A stretch of 64,000 bases of DNA from an uncultured Paracoccaceae bacterium. GTDB taxonomy: Bacteria; Pseudomonadota; Alphaproteobacteria; Rhodobacterales; Rhodobacteraceae. Every line of letters starts with the position of its first letter. Position 1 is the first letter of the stretch. The notes under the pieces were generated by a model. It did no database searches, was not told the origin of the DNA, and was given only the letters and a program-made list of their open reading frames with translations. The position numbers and the translations under genes were made by a program. The stretch covers positions 1,364,001-1,428,000 of the forward strand of contig CANLNT010000001.1 of NCBI GenBank assembly GCA_947492825.1. Direction: 5' to 3'. Below are positions 9,185 to 18,851 of the stretch, piece after piece.

Positions 9185-10666
9185 ATGTCAAATCTGATAC
9201 TCGTGTTGATCGTGCTGTTGCTGGGCGTGGTCGGCTACGTTCTGGGCCGGGCCCGTGCGATGCAGGTTGCTGGCGGTGATCGCCGCAAGCTGCATTCCTT
9301 ACCGCTCTATTATGGTGCAAATGTTGGGCTGAATGCGGTTGTGCCCGCCATGCTGGTGCTGTTTGTCTGGTTGATCGTGCAGCCTTTGATCATCAATGGC
9401 AGCGTGTCGGGCATGATCCCGCAAAGCGCCATCGACGAGGGCGGCACACTCAGCCTGATCATGTCGGATGTCCGCCGGGTTGCCGAAGGTCTGGATGTTG
9501 CTGTCGCCCAAGGTGCCATGCGCGCAGAAGATGTAAGTGGTCTGGGTGCCGATTTCACGGACCTGCGCGCGCGTCTGGCAGAGGTCGGCGTGGCGCTGGG
9601 ATCTGACGTGACCGCTGACACATTCGGGGCCGCCCAACGATACCGCGAGATGGCGGGGACGGGGAACCTGATCAAGACCATCGTAGTGATCGGGACGTCA
9701 TTGGCCGGGCTTATCATTGCTTATCTGATGACGACGCCGACCTTCCGCGCCCGCAATGTGGTCGAACGCGGCATCCTGATGGTGCTTATCGCAGCCGCCT
9801 CGATCGCGATCCTGACGACGCTGGGCATCGTGCTATCGCTGATCTTCAATACTTTCGAGTTTTTCCGCCTTTACCCGGCGTCCGAATTCTTTTTCTCGCT
9901 GAGTTGGAACCCAAGCTTTTCGGGCCGTGGCGGCGGGTCAGAGCTGGGCATCCTACCTTTGCTGTGGGGCACGTTATATATCTCATTCATCGCGCTTTTG
10001 GTGGCAGTACCCATCGGGCTTTTCGCGGCGATTTATCTGAGTGAATATGCCAGCAAGCCGGTCCGGTCCGTCGCCAAACCGATGCTGGAACTGCTCGCCG
10101 GGATTCCCACGATTGTCTACGGTCTGTTTGCCTTGCTGACGGTTGGGCCGATGCTGGTCAGTGTCTTTGGCCGCGACGGGGCCTTGGGTGTTGATTGGAT
10201 GCAAGGTGGGACAGCGGTGATGACGGCAGGGCTGGTGATGGGGATCATGCTGATCCCGTTCGTCTCTTCCTTGTCGGATGACATTATCAACGCGGTGCCA
10301 CAGTCCATGCGCGATGGGTCGCTTGGCCTTGGGGCCACCCATTCGGAAACCGTGCGCCAGGTGATCCTGCCTGCAGCCTTGCCCGGCATTGTTGGCGCGA
10401 TCTTGTTGGCGGCATCCCGCGCTATCGGTGAGACGATGATCGTGGTGCTAGGGGCAGGGGCCGCGGCCCGGCTGTCGATGAATCCTTTTGATGCAATGAC
10501 CACTGTAACCGCCAAGATCGTCAGCCAGCTGACCGGCGATAGTGACTTTGCCTCGCCCGAGGCGCTTGTTGCCTTTGCCTTGGGGATCACCCTTTTCGTC
10601 ATCACGCTGGCGTTGAATGTCTTTGCCCTTTTCATTGTCCGTAAATACCGGGAGCAATACGAATGA
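9185..10666 (+). CDS. pstC: phosphate ABC transporter permease PstC
   Basis: Inner-membrane permease subunit of PstSCAB. The C-terminal 280 residues are a standard BPD_transp_1 domain with the EAA-like loop SMRDGSLGLGATHSETVRQ. The 493-residue length exceeds the ~319 of E. coli because of an N-terminal extension with several membrane segments and a periplasmic helical region (about residues 60-160), a feature common in alphaproteobacterial PstC. The start has only a weak ribosome-binding site. It overlaps pstA by four bases (ATGA). Confidence 0.95.
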   Translation: MSNLILVLIVLLLGVVGYVLGRARAMQVAGGDRRKLHSLPLYYGANVGLNAVVPAMLVLFVWLIVQPLIINGSVSGMIPQSAIDEGGTLSLIMSDVRRVAEGLDVAVAQGAMRAEDVSGLGADFTDLRARLAEVGVALGSDVTADTFGAAQRYREMAGTGNLIKTIVVIGTSLAGLIIAYLMTTPTFRARNVVERGILMVLIAAASIAILTTLGIVLSLIFNTFEFFRLYPASEFFFSLSWNPSFSGRGGGSELGILPLLWGTLYISFIALLVAVPIGLFAAIYLSEYASKPVRSVAKPMLELLAGIPTIVYGLFALLTVGPMLVSVFGRDGALGVDWMQGGTAVMTAGLVMGIMLIPFVSSLSDDIINAVPQSMRDGSLGLGATHSETVRQVILPAALPGIVGAILLAASRAIGETMIVVLGAGAAARLSMNPFDAMTTVTAKIVSQLTGDSDFASPEALVAFALGITLFVITLALNVFALFIVRKYREQYE

Positions 10667-12006
10667 CCGACGCAACCCAAGGCAGCCCAGTTCGGGCCAA
10701 GGGCAAGTCGCTGCTGGAAGTCGATACCCGCACCAAAAAGCGCAACGCCGCAGAGACCCGGTTCAAGGCCTACGGTGTAACCGCGATTGGTGTCAGCCTG
10801 TTCTTTCTGGTGTCGCTGCTGTGGGCCATCGTGACCAACGGGACGCCCGCCTTTACCCAGACTTTCGCCAACGTAGAGATCACGTTGCTGGAGGAGAAGC
10901 TGGACAAGAACGGCAACCGTGACCTGGCCGACATCCGCAAAGTGTCGACCTTTGGCTACAAGCCGCTGGTCAACGACGCGCTGGTGGCAGCAACCGCCGA
11001 CATCGAAACCGAGGTTGCCGCCAAGGAATTGGACAAGATCCTATCCGCCTCTGCTGCCGCGATCGTGCGAGACTATGTGATCGCCAACCCTGATCAGATT
11101 GGTGAAACGGTCGAATTTCGGTTGCTGACCTCGTCCCGTGTGGATGGCTATATGAAAGGCCGCGTGACCCGCGAGGATCTTGCACGTGACAAGAACCTGA
11201 GTGCCGCCCACCTTGATCTTGTTGATGTACTGGTTGAACGAGGGTCGATCGAACGGGTGTTCAACTGGGACTTTATCACTGGCGCTGATGCCTCTGAGAG
11301 CAGGCCAGAGCAGGCTGGGATCGGTGTGTCGATGCTGGGGTCGTTTTTCATGATGCTGGTGGTGCTGGCGCTGGCCTTGCCGATTGGTGTCGCGGCTTCG
11401 ATCTATCTTGAGGAGTTTGCCCCGCAGAACAGGTTTACTGACCTGATTGAGGTGAACATCAGCAATTTGGCCGCTGTGCCGTCGATTGTCTTTGGTATTC
11501 TTGGTCTTGCGGTCTTCATTCAGTTCGCACATTTGCCGCAGTCGGCCCCGATTGTGGGCGGTCTGACGTTGACCCTGATGACGCTGCCGACGATTGTGAT
11601 TTCGACCCGTGCCTCTTTGAAAGCGGTGCCACCGTCGATCAGAGATGCGGCTTTGGGGGTCGGGGCGAGCAAGATGCAGACGGTGTTCCACCATGTGTTG
11701 CCGCTGGCGATGCCTGGTATCCTGACGGGCACGATCATCGGCCTTGCGCAGGCCTTGGGCGAAACCGCACCACTGCTGTTGATTGGCATGGTGGGCTATA
11801 TCGCCACAAACTATCCCGACGGCGTGACGTCTGGCTTTCTGGACCCGAACTCGGCCATGCCCGCCCAGATTTACGAATGGGCGAAACGGGCCGACCCCGC
11901 ATTCTATGAAAGAGCATGGGGCGGTATCATCGTGCTGCTGGTGTTTCTTTTGACCATGAACCTGATTGCGATCATCCTGCGCCGCAGGTTCGAGCGCCGC
12001 TGGTAG
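10663..12006 (+). CDS. pstA: phosphate ABC transporter permease PstA
   Basis: Second permease subunit. The N-terminus is cytoplasmic and basic, followed by one membrane helix (VTAIGVSLFFLVSLLWAIV), a long extracytoplasmic domain of about 190 residues typical of the alphaproteobacterial DUF3333-containing PstA, then the BPD_transp_1 domain with the loop SIRDAALGVGASKMQTVF. At 447 residues it is much longer than E. coli PstA (~296). It is translationally coupled to pstC and followed by pstB after 12 bases. Confidence 0.95.
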   Translation: MTDATQGSPVRAKGKSLLEVDTRTKKRNAAETRFKAYGVTAIGVSLFFLVSLLWAIVTNGTPAFTQTFANVEITLLEEKLDKNGNRDLADIRKVSTFGYKPLVNDALVAATADIETEVAAKELDKILSASAAAIVRDYVIANPDQIGETVEFRLLTSSRVDGYMKGRVTREDLARDKNLSAAHLDLVDVLVERGSIERVFNWDFITGADASESRPEQAGIGVSMLGSFFMMLVVLALALPIGVAASIYLEEFAPQNRFTDLIEVNISNLAAVPSIVFGILGLAVFIQFAHLPQSAPIVGGLTLTLMTLPTIVISTRASLKAVPPSIRDAALGVGASKMQTVFHHVLPLAMPGILTGTIIGLAQALGETAPLLLIGMVGYIATNYPDGVTSGFLDPNSAMPAQIYEWAKRADPAFYERAWGGIIVLLVFLLTMNLIAIILRRRFERRW

Positions 12007-12018
12007 GAGCTGCCGACA

Positions 12019-12819
12019 ATGGAAGACATGATTCAAATGGACCGCGCCATGAGCACCCAACAAGACATCAAGATCCGCGCAAATGGTGTGCAGGTCTATT
12101 ACGGCGACAACCACGCCATCAAGGACGTGAACGTCGATATTCAGGACAAGACTGTGACGGCGTTTATTGGGCCATCTGGTTGTGGCAAATCGACGTTCCT
12201 ACGGTGCATCAACCGGATGAACGACACGATTGACATCTGCCGGGTTGAGGGCGACATCCGCATCGACGGCGAAGACATCTATGACCCGCGGGTCGATCCG
12301 GTGCAGCTGCGCGCCAAGGTGGGCATGGTGTTCCAGAAGCCGAACCCGTTTCCCAAGTCGATCTATGACAACGTGGCCTATGGCCCCAAGATCCACGGGC
12401 TGGCCCGCAACAAGGCCGAGCTTGACGAGATCGTGGAAAAGGCGCTGCGGCGCGGGGCCATCTGGGACGAGGTCAAGGACAGGCTCCACGCGCCCGGCAC
12501 CGGCCTTTCAGGCGGTCAACAGCAGCGCCTGTGCATCGCGCGCGCCGTGGCGACAGAGCCCGAAGTGTTGCTGATGGACGAGCCTTGTTCGGCGCTTGAC
12601 CCGATCGCCACAGCACAAGTGGAAGAGCTGATTGACGAGTTGCGTCAGAATTATTCGGTGGTGATTGTCACCCACTCAATGCAGCAAGCCGCGCGCGTCA
12701 GCCAACGCACTGCGTTTTTCCACCTGGGTAATCTGGTGGAATATGATGACACCGACAAGATTTTCACCAACCCCGAAGACCCGCGCACCGAGAGCTACAT
12801 CTCGGGCCGGATCGGGTAG
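12019..12819 (+). CDS. pstB: phosphate ABC transporter ATP-binding protein PstB
   Basis: ATPase of the Pst importer. Walker [10 protein letters not shown] is at residues 51-59, the signature LSGGQQQRL and Walker [14 protein letters not shown] follow, and the switch histidine lies in [17 protein letters not shown] precedes the ATG at 12019; an internal ATG at 12049 is a weaker alternative. Length 266 residues. PhoU starts 14 bases downstream. Confidence 0.97.
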   Translation: MEDMIQMDRAMSTQQDIKIRANGVQVYYGDNHAIKDVNVDIQDKTVTAFIGPSGCGKSTFLRCINRMNDTIDICRVEGDIRIDGEDIYDPRVDPVQLRAKVGMVFQKPNPFPKSIYDNVAYGPKIHGLARNKAELDEIVEKALRRGAIWDEVKDRLHAPGTGLSGGQQQRLCIARAVATEPEVLLMDEPCSALDPIATAQVEELIDELRQNYSVVIVTHSMQQAARVSQRTAFFHLGNLVEYDDTDKIFTNPEDPRTESYISGRIG

Positions 12820-12833
12820 AGGAGAGCAGGCAG

Positions 12834-13541
12834 ATGAACGAACATATCTCAAGCGCGTATGACCGCGATCTAGAAGGTATCACCACGCTGGTCATGCGCA
12901 TGGGCGGGTTGGTCGAGGACGCCATCCTGAATGCCGCCAAGTCGCTGATGGACCGCGATGTCGAGTTGGCCGAACAAGTGCGGCAGGGTGACAAAGCGAT
13001 TGACGCTCTTGAAATCCAGATCAACGAAGAGGCGGCGCGCACCATCGCGCTGCGTGCGCCGGTGTCCAAGGACCTGCGGTCCATCCTGACGGTGTTGCGG
13101 CTTGCCGCTTCACTAGAGCGGATCGGAGATTACGCCAAGAATATCGCCAAGCGCACCGGGACACTGGTCGAGATGAGCCCGGTCAATGGATCGGATTCCG
13201 CCTTGCGCCGGATGGCCCGCGAGGTGCAGGCGATGCTGAAAGACACACTGGATGCCTATATTCGCGGCGATGCAGACCTCGCCGAAGACGTGCGCCAGCG
13301 CGACCAGGAAGTCGATCAGATGTATAATGCGCTGTTCCGCGAATTCCTGACGTTCATGATGGAAGACCCGCGCAACATCACGCCTTGCATGCATTTGCAC
13401 TTCATGGCCAAAAACGTGGAACGCATGGGCGATCTGACCACCAATATGGCCGAGCAGATCATCTATCTTGTGACCGGCGAGATGCCCGAGGACGCGCGCC
13501 CCAAAAGCGACAAGACATCCTTTGTGAGTGAGGCGGGCTAA
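12834..13541 (+). CDS. phoU: phosphate signalling complex protein PhoU
   Basis: Negative regulator that links PstB activity to PhoR. The 235 residues form two repeats of a three-helix bundle (residues about 10-110 and 115-215), each with the metal-binding E/DxxxD-type pattern; the second includes YNALFREFLTFMMEDPRNIT and LHFMAKNVERMGDLTTNMAE. A GAGGAG ribosome-binding site precedes the ATG. It sits between pstB and phoB, the standard arrangement, and because PhoR here has no membrane part, PhoU is the likely path by which the transporter signals to it. Confidence 0.95.
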   Translation: MNEHISSAYDRDLEGITTLVMRMGGLVEDAILNAAKSLMDRDVELAEQVRQGDKAIDALEIQINEEAARTIALRAPVSKDLRSILTVLRLAASLERIGDYAKNIAKRTGTLVEMSPVNGSDSALRRMAREVQAMLKDTLDAYIRGDADLAEDVRQRDQEVDQMYNALFREFLTFMMEDPRNITPCMHLHFMAKNVERMGDLTTNMAEQIIYLVTGEMPEDARPKSDKTSFVSEAG

Positions 13542-13545
13542 GACC

Positions 13546-14238
13546 ATGTCAGCAGCCCAGCAACCACATGTTTTGATTGTGGAAGACGAGCCTGCGCAAC
13601 GCGAAGTGCTAGCCTACAATCTGGAAGCCGAAGGATTTCGCGTAAGCCAGGCCGAAGACGGGGAAGAGGGGCTGTTGCTGCTGTCCGAAGACCCGCCAGA
13701 TGTGATGGTGCTGGATTGGATGCTGCCGTCAGTATCCGGGATCGAAGTGTGCAGGCGGGTCAAGATGGACCCGGTGACACGGTCAACGGCGATCATTATG
13801 TTGTCGGCCAAATCCGAAGAGGTGGACAAGGTGCGCGGTCTGGAAACCGGTGCTGACGACTACGTCGCAAAGCCCTATTCGATGTCTGAACTTATGGCGC
13901 GTGTCCGGTCGCAGTTGCGCCGTGTGCGGCCCGCAACTGTGGGGCAGGTGCTGACTTACGATGATATCGTGCTTGATGCAGAGACCCATATCGTGACCCG
14001 CGCGGATGAAAAGCTGAAGCTGGGGCCGACAGAGTTTCGTCTGCTGAGCACGTTTATGGAAAAACCTGGCCGCGTCTGGTCGCGGGATCAGTTGCTGGAC
14101 CGGGTCTGGGGGCGCGACATCTATGTGGATACGCGGACCGTTGATGTGCATGTCGGCCGGTTGCGCAAAGTGTTGACCCAAGGCGGCGGCGAAGACCCCG
14201 TGCGCACGGTACGTGGCGCGGGCTATGCGCTGGGATAG
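13546..14238 (+). CDS. phoB: phosphate regulon response regulator PhoB
   Basis: OmpR-type response regulator. The receiver domain covers residues 8-125, with phospho-acceptor D57 in VMVLDWMLP, acidic pocket residues E13/D14 and switch lysine in YVAKPYSMSEL. The winged-helix DNA-binding domain (about 135-230) has LGPTEFRLLSTFMEKPGRVW and VDVHVGRLRKVL. It is last in the pst-pho operon, starting four bases after the phoU stop. It should bind the Pho box in front of pstS, making the operon autoregulated. Confidence 0.96.
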   Translation: MSAAQQPHVLIVEDEPAQREVLAYNLEAEGFRVSQAEDGEEGLLLLSEDPPDVMVLDWMLPSVSGIEVCRRVKMDPVTRSTAIIMLSAKSEEVDKVRGLETGADDYVAKPYSMSELMARVRSQLRRVRPATVGQVLTYDDIVLDAETHIVTRADEKLKLGPTEFRLLSTFMEKPGRVWSRDQLLDRVWGRDIYVDTRTVDVHVGRLRKVLTQGGGEDPVRTVRGAGYALG

Positions 14239-14292
14239 TTTCGGCTAGGACGGTGCAAAAACCGGTGCCATAGTCGGGCAGGGGGTCCTGCC

Positions 14293-15471
14293 ATGCCGCA
14301 TCCAAAACCGGCCTTTACGCAACAGGAATACGATGCGCGTTTGATGCGCGTCCGCGCGGCTATGTCCGAAGCCGGGATCGAAGTCTTGTTGGTCACTGAT
14401 CCATCCAATATGGCCTGGATCACCGGGTACGACGGTTGGTCGTTTTACGTGCATCAAGGTGTGATTGTGGGTCCTGACGGCCCCCCGCGCTGGTGGGGCC
14501 GTGCAATGGATGCCGCCGGCGCGCAACGCACAGTCTGGATGGAGGACGATTTCATACACGGCTACGATGACACCTTTGTCCAGAACCCCGGCAAACACCC
14601 GATGGCGGATCTGTCGGAAGTGATTGCGGACTGCGGCTGGGGTGCATTGCGATTTGGCGCTGAACTGGAAAATTATTATTTTAGTGCAGCGGCTTACATT
14701 GCACTATTAATGCATCACACAAAGATTTTGGACGCCACCGGATTGGTCAATTGGCAACGGCTGGTTAAGTCACCACAAGAGATCACTTATATGCGGCGCG
14801 CCGGTGCCATTGTGACCGCCATGCACGCCCAAATTCGCGACATCGCAGAGGTCGGTATCCGCAAGAATGACCTGATTGCAGAGATCTACCGGACGGCAAT
14901 TCGCGGTGTGGATGGGCATTGGGGCGACTATCCGGCAATTGTGCCGATGGCACCGTCAGGCGCAGATGCAACGGCACCGCACCTGACATGGGATGACAGC
15001 CCGCTACGGGCTGGAGAGGCAACTTTCTTCGAGATTGCAGGGGCTTACAGGCGTTATCAGTGCCCACAAAGCCGCACGCTGTTCTTTGGAGAGGTTCCAA
15101 AACGCTATCGCGAAGCCGAGGCTGCCGTATCAAACGCGACCGAGGCTGTGCTGGCCAATGCGGCGCCCGGATTGACCTGCGAGGCGCTTGCAGAGGTGTT
15201 CAACGGCACCTTGGCGCAACACGGCTTTGAAAAAGACAGCCGCTGCGGATATGCCATCGGGCTGTCATATCCGCCAGACTGGGGCGAACGCACGATTTCC
15301 TTGCGCGCTGGTGACACAACGGAACTGCGCGCCGGAATGACGCTGCACTTTATGCCGGCGTTGTGGCTGAGCGACGGCGGCATCGAAATCACGGAGCCGC
15401 TGCTGATTACCGACCAGGGATGCGAGAAGCTTTGCCAAACGCCGGGCGGGTTGGTCGTGAAGTCAGCGTAG
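14293..15471 (+). CDS. doeA: M24-family (pita-bread fold) hydrolase, ectoine hydrolase DoeA-like
   Basis: A 392-residue protein with a creatinase N-terminal domain (about 15-150) and an M24 catalytic domain (about 165-385). Whole-length similarity as I read it is to DoeA/EutD, which opens the ectoine ring to N-acetyl-diaminobutyrate. At the place where M24 metallopeptidases have two metal-binding aspartates it has FFEIAGAYRRYQCPQSRT, so a dinuclear metal site is unlikely, as in creatinase. The ectoine genes doeB, doeC, doeD and the uptake system are not adjacent, which lowers confidence in the substrate. It follows phoB by 54 bases. Confidence 0.7.
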   Translation: MPHPKPAFTQQEYDARLMRVRAAMSEAGIEVLLVTDPSNMAWITGYDGWSFYVHQGVIVGPDGPPRWWGRAMDAAGAQRTVWMEDDFIHGYDDTFVQNPGKHPMADLSEVIADCGWGALRFGAELENYYFSAAAYIALLMHHTKILDATGLVNWQRLVKSPQEITYMRRAGAIVTAMHAQIRDIAEVGIRKNDLIAEIYRTAIRGVDGHWGDYPAIVPMAPSGADATAPHLTWDDSPLRAGEATFFEIAGAYRRYQCPQSRTLFFGEVPKRYREAEAAVSNATEAVLANAAPGLTCEALAEVFNGTLAQHGFEKDSRCGYAIGLSYPPDWGERTISLRAGDTTELRAGMTLHFMPALWLSDGGIEITEPLLITDQGCEKLCQTPGGLVVKSA

Positions 15472-15610
15472 TCCAATGGCCGTTGTAAACATTAGATTTG
15501 TGTCGGTTAGGGGCTTAGTTGGAGTTTTACTCTTTGTGCGCATAATCGGTATTATGTAAAATTGGGAAGAATGTACCCCCTTGAAATACGGTCAATAAAC
15601 ACCGATTGGG

Positions 15611-15630
15611 CGTTTTGCCCCCGCAAAACG
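15611..15630. terminator. perfect 8-bp hairpin, possible terminator between convergent genes
   Basis: CGTTTTGC, loop CCCC, GCAAAACG, located between the convergent DoeA-like gene (ends 15471) and the membrane protein gene (ends 15677). The arms carry T and A runs, but no separate T tract follows. The rest of 15472-15676 is A/T-richer than its surroundings and shows no gene. Confidence 0.4.
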
Positions 15631-15676
15631 GCATCAAGCGCAACCTAGGCGGCGCACTGCACCGCCCAGTAACGCA

Positions 15677-16468
15677 CTAAGCGCCCATGAAACTGCGATT
15701 GAAAAGCCGTCCCTTGACCAGCCACGCGGCGCCAAACGCCATCAGGCCCACGGCCTCGCACCAGAACGTCAAGTTCAGCATGTTCCAGAACGTGACCTCG
15801 ACAACCAGTCCGGCAAGGAAATAAAGCAGCAGTCCCATCGACGCCAACGCAATGACAATCGCGCAAAGCCGGTAAATGCCGTTGCGCAACATCTTGATCG
15901 TCTTCACTTTTCCGGTCGCTGGGTTCACGTCCGAGGCGCTGACCAACGGAAAAACGCACCAACAGAAGTAGATCATCATGCCGAACAACAGGCTGGCAGC
16001 CGCGTAGTGGATATAGTCGACGAAGGGAAAGGACTGAAATTCAGGCGCAGTGCCGGAGATTTCAGGCAAGTTAGTGGTGACGGTGCTGAAGGCGCGTGCG
16101 TTAAAGGCCCCCTGCTCACACCCGGGAAATGTGGTTGGAAAGAACGCGACGCAAAGTGCTGCCAACCCGGCGATTGTTGCCAACCGGTTGATCCGCGCCG
16201 TCTCACCCCGGTAAGCCATGAGCATCGCACCGGCGAAGGCCAGCGCCATCACAAAGAGATCGCCGGACAGTCGCGCATAGTAATAATGGCTGAGGCTGTC
16301 GCGAAAGCAGGCATCATTGAAGGTTTCATCGACCAAAACGGTCAGCGCGGGCAATGTGATACCGATCAGGCCGACAATCGAGATACGGCGGCGCTGGGTT
16401 CGCAAAGCCTCGGCTTCGGATTGCTGTAGCCAAAGCGGGTCAACGGGTTTGTTAATCCGGGCGGTCAT
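15677..16468 (-). CDS. multi-pass membrane protein of unknown function
   Basis: I do not recognise the family. The 263-residue protein has about six hydrophobic segments: near residues 30-48, 75-92, 100-118, 155-178, 200-225 and 235-255. Between segments three and four is a loop with CEQGAFNARAFS. The conserved-looking segment SHYYYARLSGDLFVMAL follows the first helix. The start at 16468 (MTARINKP) is supported by an AGGAG reading into AATTTCTATG; an upstream in-frame ATG at 16525 lacks one. It is monocistronic and divergent from fumC. Confidence 0.75.
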   Translation of the reverse strand: MTARINKPVDPLWLQQSEAEALRTQRRRISIVGLIGITLPALTVLVDETFNDACFRDSLSHYYYARLSGDLFVMALAFAGAMLMAYRGETARINRLATIAGLAALCVAFFPTTFPGCEQGAFNARAFSTVTTNLPEISGTAPEFQSFPFVDYIHYAAASLLFGMMIYFCWCVFPLVSASDVNPATGKVKTIKMLRNGIYRLCAIVIALASMGLLLYFLAGLVVEVTFWNMLNLTFWCEAVGLMAFGAAWLVKGRLFNRSFMGA

Positions 16469-16590
16469 AGAAATTCTCCTCCGTTCAAATGTGCTAACGT
16501 AAACATTGCGCTTGGGGTTTGTCATGAATTGCCTTCAACCGGGTGGCGGGATATCCCTGCCGAAACCGACAGCAACGAGGGCCATGAGAC

Positions 16591-17982
16591 ATGACCGAGA
16601 CCCGCACCGAAACCGACAGCTTTGGCCCGCTTGAGGTCCCCAGTGATCGCTATTGGGGCGCGCAGACGCAGCGCAGCCTGATGAACTTTCCCATCGGTTG
16701 GGAAAAACAGCCCGTCGCAATCGTGCGGGCACTGGGCGTGATCAAGCAGGCCTGTGCGATGGCCAACAAGGAGCGCGGCAAGCTGGATGCGGAACGCGCG
16801 GACGCCATGATCAAGGCCGCGTCAGAAGTCGTGGCAGGTGATCTGGACGATCATTTCCCGCTGGTGGTCTGGCAAACCGGGTCAGGCACACAGTCCAACA
16901 TGAATGCCAACGAAGTGATATCGAACCGCGCGATTGAAATTCTGGGCGGTACGATCGGGTCCAAAGACCCTGTGCATCCCAACGATCACTGCAACATGGG
17001 CCAATCCTCGAACGATACCTTTCCGACCGCAATGCACATTGCCGTGGCGCGCACTGCGCATGATGTGCTGATCCCGGGTTTGGAAAAGCTGCACGCGGCC
17101 CTTGCTGCCAAGCAGGAAGAATTTGAAGACATCATCAAGATCGGGCGTACCCATACGATGGACGCAACGCCGCTGACCCTGGGGCAAGAGTTTTCGGGCT
17201 ATGTCCATCAGGTTGCAATGGGTCTGCGCCGGATCAAGGCCGCCCTGCCCGCGATCTATGAACTGGCGCAAGGTGGCACCGCCGTCGGCACCGGGCTGAA
17301 TACCCCCAAAGGCTGGGGCGAAACGGTGGCCGCCCATATGGCCGAGATCACCGCCCTGCCCTTCGTCACAGCCCCGAACAAATTCGAAGCATTGGCAAGC
17401 CATGATGCGCTGGTTGAAATGTCAGGTGCTTTGAAGACGGTCGCTGCATCAATCTACAAGATCGCCTGTGACATCAGGTTCCTTGGCTCTGGCCCGCGCT
17501 GCGGATTGGGCGAATTGATGTTGCCTGAGAATGAGCCCGGGTCGTCGATTATGCCTGGCAAGGTGAACCCCACGCAAGTTGAGGCGATCACCCAAGTCTG
17601 TGCCCATGTGATGGGCAATGATGCAGCCGTAGGCTTTGCCGGCAGTCAGGGCCATTTTGAGTTGAACGTGATGAAGCCGATGATGGCTTATAACGTGCTG
17701 CAATCCATGCAACTTTTGGGCGATGCATCTGTCGCGTTTACCGACAACTGTGTGGTTGGGATCAAAGCGGATACTGTGCGGATCGAAAAGCTGATGCGTG
17801 AAAGCCTGATGCTGGTCACAGCATTGACCCCGACGATTGGCTATGACAATGCCACCACGGTTGCAAAGACCGCGCACAAAAACGGCACAACCCTGAAGGA
17901 AGAAGCCATCAAGCTGGGCTTTGTTGACGAGGAAACCTTCGAAGCGGTTGTGCGGCCCGAGGATATGATCGGCCCGAAATGA
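16591..17982 (+). CDS. fumC: class II fumarate hydratase
   Basis: Converts fumarate to malate in the TCA cycle, iron-independent. The superfamily signature [13 protein letters not shown] is intact, as are [14 protein letters not shown] and the histidine-bearing [15 protein letters not shown] region. The length of 463 residues is standard. The stop overlaps the start of a DUF4169 gene by four bases (ATGA), and a ribbon-helix-helix gene follows that, so the three are one transcription unit. Confidence 0.97.
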   Translation: MTETRTETDSFGPLEVPSDRYWGAQTQRSLMNFPIGWEKQPVAIVRALGVIKQACAMANKERGKLDAERADAMIKAASEVVAGDLDDHFPLVVWQTGSGTQSNMNANEVISNRAIEILGGTIGSKDPVHPNDHCNMGQSSNDTFPTAMHIAVARTAHDVLIPGLEKLHAALAAKQEEFEDIIKIGRTHTMDATPLTLGQEFSGYVHQVAMGLRRIKAALPAIYELAQGGTAVGTGLNTPKGWGETVAAHMAEITALPFVTAPNKFEALASHDALVEMSGALKTVAASIYKIACDIRFLGSGPRCGLGELMLPENEPGSSIMPGKVNPTQVEAITQVCAHVMGNDAAVGFAGSQGHFELNVMKPMMAYNVLQSMQLLGDASVAFTDNCVVGIKADTVRIEKLMRESLMLVTALTPTIGYDNATTVAKTAHKNGTTLKEEAIKLGFVDEETFEAVVRPEDMIGPK

Positions 17983-18158
17983 CCACACCGATCAATCTGA
18001 ATAAGGTGCGCAAGGCGCGCGACCGCGCAGCGGATAAGACCCGCGCGGACGAGAATGCTGTAAAGTTCGGCCGGACCAAAGCCGAGCGGGTTCTGGACGC
18101 CGCAAAGGCAGATCAGGCCGCACGGCGGTTGGACCAATTGAAGTTCGAGGATGAATAG
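17979..18158 (+). CDS. DUF4169 family small protein
   Basis: A 59-residue, highly charged, probably helical protein that begins [20 protein letters not shown] and ends with a [15 protein letters not shown] tail. It matches the DUF4169 pattern that sits behind fumC in Rhodobacteraceae. Its start overlaps the fumC stop (ATGA), and its last eight bases overlap the next gene. The very basic N-terminal half suggests nucleic-acid or protein binding, but no function is known. Confidence 0.82.
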   Translation: MTTPINLNKVRKARDRAADKTRADENAVKFGRTKAERVLDAAKADQAARRLDQLKFEDE

Positions 18159-18378
18159 CGGGCGGCCCGTCAAACGGTCGCTGACGCTGCGCGGTCACCG
18201 CACAAGCGTGTCACTGGAAGATGCGTTCTGGCAAGCGTTTCGGGATCTTGCCGCCGATCAAGGCAAGACGATCAACGGTTTTGCTGCTGAAATTGATGAG
18301 GCCCGCGGTGATGTCGGCCTCGCCTCAGCCATTCGTGTTACGGTTCTAAAAACGTTGCAGGATCAGTCGGACGCATAA
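18151..18378 (+). CDS. ribbon-helix-helix domain protein (RHH_4 type)
   Basis: A 75-residue protein; residues 5-65 fit a ribbon-helix-helix DNA-binding fold, with the strand KRSLTLRGHRTSVSLED, helix AFWQAFRDLAADQGK and the turn INGFAAEIDEARG. Proteins of this type are often transcriptional regulators or antitoxins, but no toxin gene is next to it. Overlap by eight bases with the DUF4169 gene implies co-translation with fumC. It might regulate its own operon. Confidence 0.8.
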   Translation: MNSGRPVKRSLTLRGHRTSVSLEDAFWQAFRDLAADQGKTINGFAAEIDEARGDVGLASAIRVTVLKTLQDQSDA

Positions 18379-18620
18379 AGCGCCGAGCGGATTAGCAGCA
18401 TGGATTCAAGTTCCTGACGCTCTGATTCCTGAAACTCTTCGTTGGTGGACAGCGGCATGCCTGTCGGCAACTCGAACAATTGGCTGAGTTCTTCGCGCTT
18501 TAGCGGGACGGGATCGTACCGATCAAAGGCGTCGTCGGGCCGCGAGGCAGCGCCAAAATTGCGCATCGTCCGCCCCAGCGCACCCGCGACAGTTGAAAAG
18601 GTCGTTCCATAAATCGACAT
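18363..18620 (-). CDS. hypothetical protein, 85 aa
   Basis: Not recognised. The 85-residue sequence starts MSIYGTTFSTVAGALGRTMRN and has an acidic helical C-terminus (TNEEFQESERQELESM). It overlaps the convergent ribbon-helix-helix gene by 16 bases. No clear ribosome-binding site precedes the ATG; the protein composition looks natural, not like a shadow frame, which is the main support. Confidence 0.5.
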   Translation of the reverse strand: MSIYGTTFSTVAGALGRTMRNFGAASRPDDAFDRYDPVPLKREELSQLFELPTGMPLSTNEEFQESERQELESMLLIRSALYASD

Positions 18621-18851
18621 CAGCGGTTTCCCACATTGCTGATGCCCCCACGCCTAAATGATTAACATATTTCGGCATGCGGCCGCCTAAAACTTGCCGT
18701 ATTTCCGACAAAACTGACGCAGCGTGGTGCTAACTCATTGAACCATATACATTTCAATAAGGCGGCCCCGTTTCCGATCGGTGCGACCCCTGTTTCGAGA
18801 TCAAACAGCAATATCGGGTGGAATAAGGGATCGTTTCGGAAATGGAACCGA

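Noticed and set aside
18621-18851. Possible small gene between the 85-residue protein and the P450
   Set aside because: Open frames here lack ribosome-binding sites and natural composition; nothing is supported.
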